64,000 nt of DNA from Temperatibacter sp965603205. GTDB lineage: Bacteria; Pseudomonadota; Alphaproteobacteria; Sphingomonadales; Kordiimonadaceae. Each line of letters starts with the position of its first letter. Position 1 is the first letter of the stretch. A model generated the notes under the pieces. That model was not told where the DNA came from, did not search any database, and saw only the letters and a list, made by a program, of their open reading frames with translations. Position numbers and translations under genes: made by a program. Location: NCBI GenBank assembly GCA_965603205.1, contig CBFDCC010000006.1, positions 193,313 through 257,312 on the forward strand, in the 5' to 3' direction. Of the stretch, positions 60,495 to 64,000 are shown piece after piece.

Positions 60495-60811
60495 TCCTTA
60501 TGGGACTCATGCTCATCATCCCAGATACCAAATTCGTAATTGATGCTCCAGTTAATAATAAAACGATAGATATCTTCCACCATCTGAGCACCATTACCTT
60601 TTGAGTTTGCCGCTGCTAAAGCCTTTGATACTACATCTTCGATGCGAGCTTCATCACGAACGACATTACGGTCATTTTTAATACGCCCAGCTTCTTTGAT
60701 ATAGTGTAGCCGCTCGATTAATAATGGCACTATATTACGGTCAATACGGTCAATTTCACAACGTACTTCACTCATATCTGCGCAATGCTTTAGATCATTA
60801 TTAGTCATCAT
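60491..60811 (-). CDS. Chorismate mutase, AroQ type
   Basis: Isomerises chorismate to prephenate. Seen: EVRCEIDRIDRNIVPLLIERLHYIKEAGRIKND with the conserved Arg/Lys of the AroQ helix bundle, and a second helix ARIEDVVSKALAAANS. 106 aa, stand-alone domain. Start MMTNNDLKHC; the second Met is equally possible. Confidence 0.85.
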   Translation of the reverse strand: MMTNNDLKHCADMSEVRCEIDRIDRNIVPLLIERLHYIKEAGRIKNDRNVVRDEARIEDVVSKALAAANSKGNGAQMVEDIYRFIINWSINYEFGIWDDEHESHKD

Positions 60812-60888
60812 TACCCTTTAGGACTTTTTATGCGTTATTATCTGCTTTGCCGTTTAACCCGCCAATTAAAATGAAGCAAGGATAATTA

Positions 60889-61755
60889 TCATTTCAGTGA
60901 TGGTAGTATCCTATCAAGGGTCTCAGTTGATATTTGATCCATATAGATAGCGCGGGTCTTTTCGACTATTGTCATCTTGGCTAGGATTTTTAAATACATA
61001 CTTTTTGATGTGGCAAATTCCTCACCCATGGCAACGGTAGTAAATTGCATAGCAGCTTTATACTGACCGGATAGAGCGTATATAAGGCCCAGTGTATAAC
61101 GTGCCTCATTCCGCGAAGTGGGTTTATTTAAAACAGGTTGGATGATCTGAACTGCACGTGCGTAATCACCAGCAATAGCAAAAGATAGTGATTTTAATTC
61201 TAATGCAGCAGGTGCAGTAGATTGTTTTTGGTAGAGTGTGAATAATTCTTGAGATTTAGTCGGATTACCATTCAATAATTCCAATATTGCAGCTTGTTTT
61301 ACCACCTGAACATCAGAAGCCTCATTCACAATACCTAAAAGAACCTTAGCCTTATCATATTCTGCTTCTTGCAGGTAATCATCCATGAGCGCAGCCTTGA
61401 CGGCCGTGTCTTGTGGATATTTGGCATACAGTTCATCTAATAAAATCCTAGAGGCAGATTTTTGACCAAGTTTTTTCATAATACGTATTATAGCAAGATC
61501 AGTTTGTATGGGCTGGGAACCGTGGTTTGCTTTATGCTGGTATAATGTTTTCAACGCATTGTCATGTTGGCCAGCACGCTCCATGCTCATAGCGACATTT
61601 AAAAGCTTGCCACCCTTGTCAGTGGAAAATTTATTAAGAGCCCTAGCGCTAACGGGGCCTGATGTCTCATGACTCAATCGTTTCTCTGCCACCATTCCTT
61701 GGCATGACGCCAAGATACAAGCCGTTAAAACGATTACTAAATGTTTAAGTTTCAT
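60889..61755 (-). CDS. TPR-repeat lipoprotein
   Basis: Lipobox LTACILASCQGM gives a diacylated Cys near residue 19. Several TPR-like helical pairs follow (ARALNKFSTDKGGKLLNVAMSMERAGQHDNALKTLYQ, then repeats to about residue 250). 288 aa. TadD-like in general plan, but no tad genes are nearby. Probably periplasmic, role unknown. Confidence 0.75.
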   Translation of the reverse strand: MKLKHLVIVLTACILASCQGMVAEKRLSHETSGPVSARALNKFSTDKGGKLLNVAMSMERAGQHDNALKTLYQHKANHGSQPIQTDLAIIRIMKKLGQKSASRILLDELYAKYPQDTAVKAALMDDYLQEAEYDKAKVLLGIVNEASDVQVVKQAAILELLNGNPTKSQELFTLYQKQSTAPAALELKSLSFAIAGDYARAVQIIQPVLNKPTSRNEARYTLGLIYALSGQYKAAMQFTTVAMGEEFATSKSMYLKILAKMTIVEKTRAIYMDQISTETLDRILPSLK

Positions 61756-61914
61756 ACATAGATCCTTTAATCATTAGCATAGCTAAGTTATTCAAATTTT
61801 TAAACTAATTAAAATGGTAAATAAAAAGTATGGTTTTGTTAACTATTGTCTGTTATATTAATTTTTGCTGAGAAACAGGCTTGGGTAGTCTGTATGTATA
61901 TTAGGAGTTGGGCT

Positions 61915-62097
61915 ATGGATATTGATTCATCAACCGCTACTGCGTCATCTGCAATAACTTCCTCTGGTCAGGCTGGCTCTAATGAGTCTGCTGCTACCAA
62001 TAGAAAAGAAGCTGCTGATTCTGACATCGAGCGTAAAGAAGTTGAGGCTTCTGCTACTAGCGATGGTGTTGGCGAAAGAGTAGACGTCCAAGCGTAA
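61915..62097 (+). CDS. Small disordered protein, 60 aa
   Basis: ATG at 61915 has AGGAG upstream at normal distance. Rich in Ser, Ala, Thr, Glu (SSTATASSAITSSGQAG) with no hydrophobic core, so probably disordered. Followed by a terminator. Function unknown. Confidence 0.5.
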   Translation: MDIDSSTATASSAITSSGQAGSNESAATNRKEAADSDIERKEVEASATSDGVGERVDVQA

Positions 62098-62117
62098 GGC
62101 GTTATAAACACTATATT

Positions 62118-62148
62118 AAAAGCCTGCATTAGAGATTTTGCGGGCTTT
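62118..62148. terminator. Terminator between two convergent genes
   Basis: AAAGCCTGC / GCGGGCTTT (G.U pairs) with a 13-nt loop. Between the small gene ending at 62097 and the leftward gene ending at 62157. Confidence 0.7.
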
Positions 62149-62156
62149 AATTGTAT

Positions 62157-63020
62157 CTAAAACTTACCTCTAAACATGTTCCAAATCGATTTACATAATG
62201 ATGTGAAATGCCCCTGCTCTAAATTAATTTGTTTAGAGTCAAAATCATGTTGCCTCATAAGATTCAAATCATGCTCAATGTGGACTGTTAATTGGAATAA
62301 ACCCGTTATATTTTTTACACCTTTAATGGATACCTGACGTGCTGATCGAATCAGACTCGATGTAGCCGATGACATATCCTGACATGCTTTTATAATTATA
62401 GGAGCCAGATCTTGCTTCATTAAATCCGGTCTCGTTAGCCCTTCAGACTGAATTGTATCGATTGGAATTAGGTCTATTTGATGGGCGTTTTCAAAGCATA
62501 TAGCCTTCAAAAATCCCAACAGTCCAAAAGCTGTGCCTATTTCTTCTGATGCTTTTAGAATTTCTTCATCTGTCGTGCCTAATAGCGATGTGAATAACCT
62601 ATGCAACTCCCCTGACGTGCGTCTCGCATATTCTGTAATCAAGCTTAATGACTGGTTTTGTGCTAATACAATACTGTCTAGGCGATATTCACACAGTGAT
62701 TTTAATACAGTGTAGCTGTCATTATTAGATATTAACGCTGTACTATTTAAGGATTGCAGGACGGGGTGCTCTCTAACATTACCTGCTTTTGCGTCTTCCA
62801 ATGCCTCTATCCACCACTGTAATTTAATCTGAGACAACATAGGTTCGGATATATTTTCCAAGCAATGGGCCAATTCAATATTATAAGCAGTCACGGCAAA
62901 AAGACGTTTATGATAAACCTCAGGTGTTAAGATGATTACCTGATAGCGATCATTATCTTCACTTTTTACTTTATTTAAGCAATGATTATCTATATCTGAG
63001 CTATTTTCCATGGCTGACAT
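62157..63020 (-). CDS. Squalene/phytoene synthase family protein
   Basis: Seen: NIELAHCLENISEPMLSQIKLQWWIEALEDAKAG and the helical core of the family. The Asp-rich substrate motifs of true synthases are not obvious, and the protein looks like the NDUFAF6-like branch, which in mitochondria helps complex I assembly; this is inference. 287 aa. ATG at 63020 or, nine bases later, at 63011. Confidence 0.7.
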   Translation of the reverse strand: MSAMENSSDIDNHCLNKVKSEDNDRYQVIILTPEVYHKRLFAVTAYNIELAHCLENISEPMLSQIKLQWWIEALEDAKAGNVREHPVLQSLNSTALISNNDSYTVLKSLCEYRLDSIVLAQNQSLSLITEYARRTSGELHRLFTSLLGTTDEEILKASEEIGTAFGLLGFLKAICFENAHQIDLIPIDTIQSEGLTRPDLMKQDLAPIIIKACQDMSSATSSLIRSARQVSIKGVKNITGLFQLTVHIEHDLNLMRQHDFDSKQINLEQGHFTSLCKSIWNMFRGKF

Positions 63021-63254
63021 ATGATCTAACTAGCAGCATAATTCAACCCAATTTTATAGTGCCATTAGAATTATCGTTAGTTATTATGGGTTTATAAATA
63101 ATAAAATATAATATATGAGTTAGTTTGTCTTGTTTTAGAGGATTAATGCGACTATTGTCGCGTTAACGTAACTACTTATATAAAGAGTGAACGTAACTTA
63201 TATGTTTAAGGCATAGGGTTTGGGAATTTATAAATAACTAAAAGGGAAATAGAA

Positions 63255-63815
63255 ATGGCCAGCATTCTATCATCACTAAGAAATACAGTAATAGCAGGAA
63301 TAGTTCTAACGCTATTAATTGCATACTTCGTAACAATGGAAACAGAGATAGCCTTTTACGCTAGATACTTACATGTAATTGCAGGTATTATGTGGATTGG
63401 TCTACTTTGGTACTTCAACTTTGTACAAATTCCTACAATGCCGTCTATTCCAGATGAGCTAAAGCCAGCAGTTGGTAAGCATATTGCTCCTGCGGCTTTA
63501 TTTTGGTTCCGTTGGGCTGCACTAGCTACAGTTATCACTGGTCTTTGGACTGCAATGGTAAATGGTTATATGCACGAAGCAATGACATTAGCAAATGGCC
63601 CATACCTACAAATTGGTCTTGGCATGTGGATGGCTATCATAATGGCGGGTAACGTATGGTTCGTTATTTGGCCTAAGCAAAAGATAGCTCTTGGTATTGT
63701 AGAAGCTGACGCTGACGCTAAGCCAGCTGCTGCTCGTACAGCGATGCTATTTAGCCGTACAAATACTCTGCTATCTATTCCAATGCTTTATTGCATGGTT
63801 GGTCTTTCTCACTAA
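63255..63815 (+). CDS. PuuD-like membrane protein
   Basis: Five hydrophobic spans. YARYLHVIAGIMWIGLLWYFNFVQIP, PAALFWFRWAALATVITGL and WMAIIMAGNVWFVIWPKQ resemble the N-terminal membrane part of urate hydroxylase PuuD. That enzyme also carries a C-terminal cytochrome c, which is absent here, so urate oxidation is doubtful. 186 aa; AAAGGGAAA before the ATG. Followed by a terminator. Confidence 0.75.
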   Translation: MASILSSLRNTVIAGIVLTLLIAYFVTMETEIAFYARYLHVIAGIMWIGLLWYFNFVQIPTMPSIPDELKPAVGKHIAPAALFWFRWAALATVITGLWTAMVNGYMHEAMTLANGPYLQIGLGMWMAIIMAGNVWFVIWPKQKIALGIVEADADAKPAAARTAMLFSRTNTLLSIPMLYCMVGLSH

Positions 63816-63852
63816 GAGCTTTGGCTCATTAAGAGAATAGACAGTAACTAAT

Positions 63853-63885
63853 AAAAGGCCTCAACATCACGTTGGGGCCTTTTTT
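63853..63885 (+). terminator. Terminator of the PuuD-like gene
   Basis: AAAAGGCCTCAAC / GTTGGGGCCTTTTTT around ATCAC. Strong stem with a long T-run, 40 nt after the stop. Confidence 0.9.
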
Positions 63886-63892
63886 ATATCTA

Positions 63893-64000
63893 TGTCCCGT
63901 CCTGAAATAGGTTTACACTTTGGAGACCTATTATGAAGGAATTATAGGAAATCAAGCCTCGGCGTAGTCAGCGCGATTACCCCTTAGGCTTTAAATTATC
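63893..64000 (+). mobile_element. Start of an IS3-family insertion sequence, cut by the window end
   Basis: TGTCCCGTCCTGAAATAGG resembles IS3-type inverted-repeat ends I recall. Further in, the frame from 63948 reads EIKPRRSQRDYPLGFKL, matching IS3-family OrfA N-termini (RDY...FKL). The ATG at 63933 is in the same frame but is followed by TAG at 63945, so the start codon is unclear or the copy is damaged. Only about 108 bp are inside the window. Confidence 0.6.

Overview
The window is chromosomal DNA of a low-GC alphaproteobacterium. The gene order dusB-ntrB-ntrC-ntrY-ntrX-trkA-trkH-hfq-hflX-mazG and the block tatD-metG-holB-tmk-dacA-rlpA-mltB are both typical of that class. I cannot name the genus. 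I see no toxin, resistance or pathogenicity cluster.

Layout. 1-15.4 kb: rightward housekeeping genes: nitrogen two-component systems, potassium uptake, Hfq/HflX, MazG, then a glycerophosphodiesterase, a DeoC-type aldolase and an MddA-like membrane methyltransferase. 15.5-32.9 kb: an accessory island. 33-53 kb: mainly leftward housekeeping genes: CDP-glycerol transferase-like protein, dUTPase, metallohydrolases, MetG, HolB, Tmk, peptidoglycan enzymes, Tgt/QueA, two cyclophilins, CoaD, GyrA, tRNA-Lys and tRNA-Ser. 53.6-64 kb: a large secreted BNR-repeat protein, PepSY protein, porin, GlpK, DksA-like protein, chorismate mutase, TPR lipoprotein, a squalene/phytoene synthase-like protein, a PuuD-like membrane protein and the first bases of an IS3-family element.

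The island is the main interest. Its right part (about 23.3-32.9 kb) reads as a complete small tailless, internal-membrane phage of the PM2 (corticovirus-like) kind: a replication gene with an iteron origin inside it, an A32/P9-type packaging ATPase, a probable double-jelly-roll capsid protein, a string of tiny single-span membrane proteins, a repeat-rich spike candidate, an M15-type endopeptidase and a 3TM holin. Its left part (about 15.6-23.3 kb) carries a single-tyrosine HUH rolling-circle Rep, two XRE regulators and a two-gene unknown operon. No integrase is visible. Instead, three dif-like sequences with the same 6-bp centre lie at 15589, 23283 and 32851, that is at both island edges and at the join between the two parts. 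Genes on both flanks point toward the island, and the few perfect KOPS-like octamers flip orientation across it. I therefore infer that the island sits at the chromosome dimer-resolution site (terminus) and entered by host XerC/XerD. It is either one 17 kb provirus or a tandem pair of a 7.7 kb HUH replicon (possible satellite) and a 9.6 kb PM2-like phage.

All functional assignments come from reading motifs by eye. No database search was run, so family names for the small island proteins are provisional.
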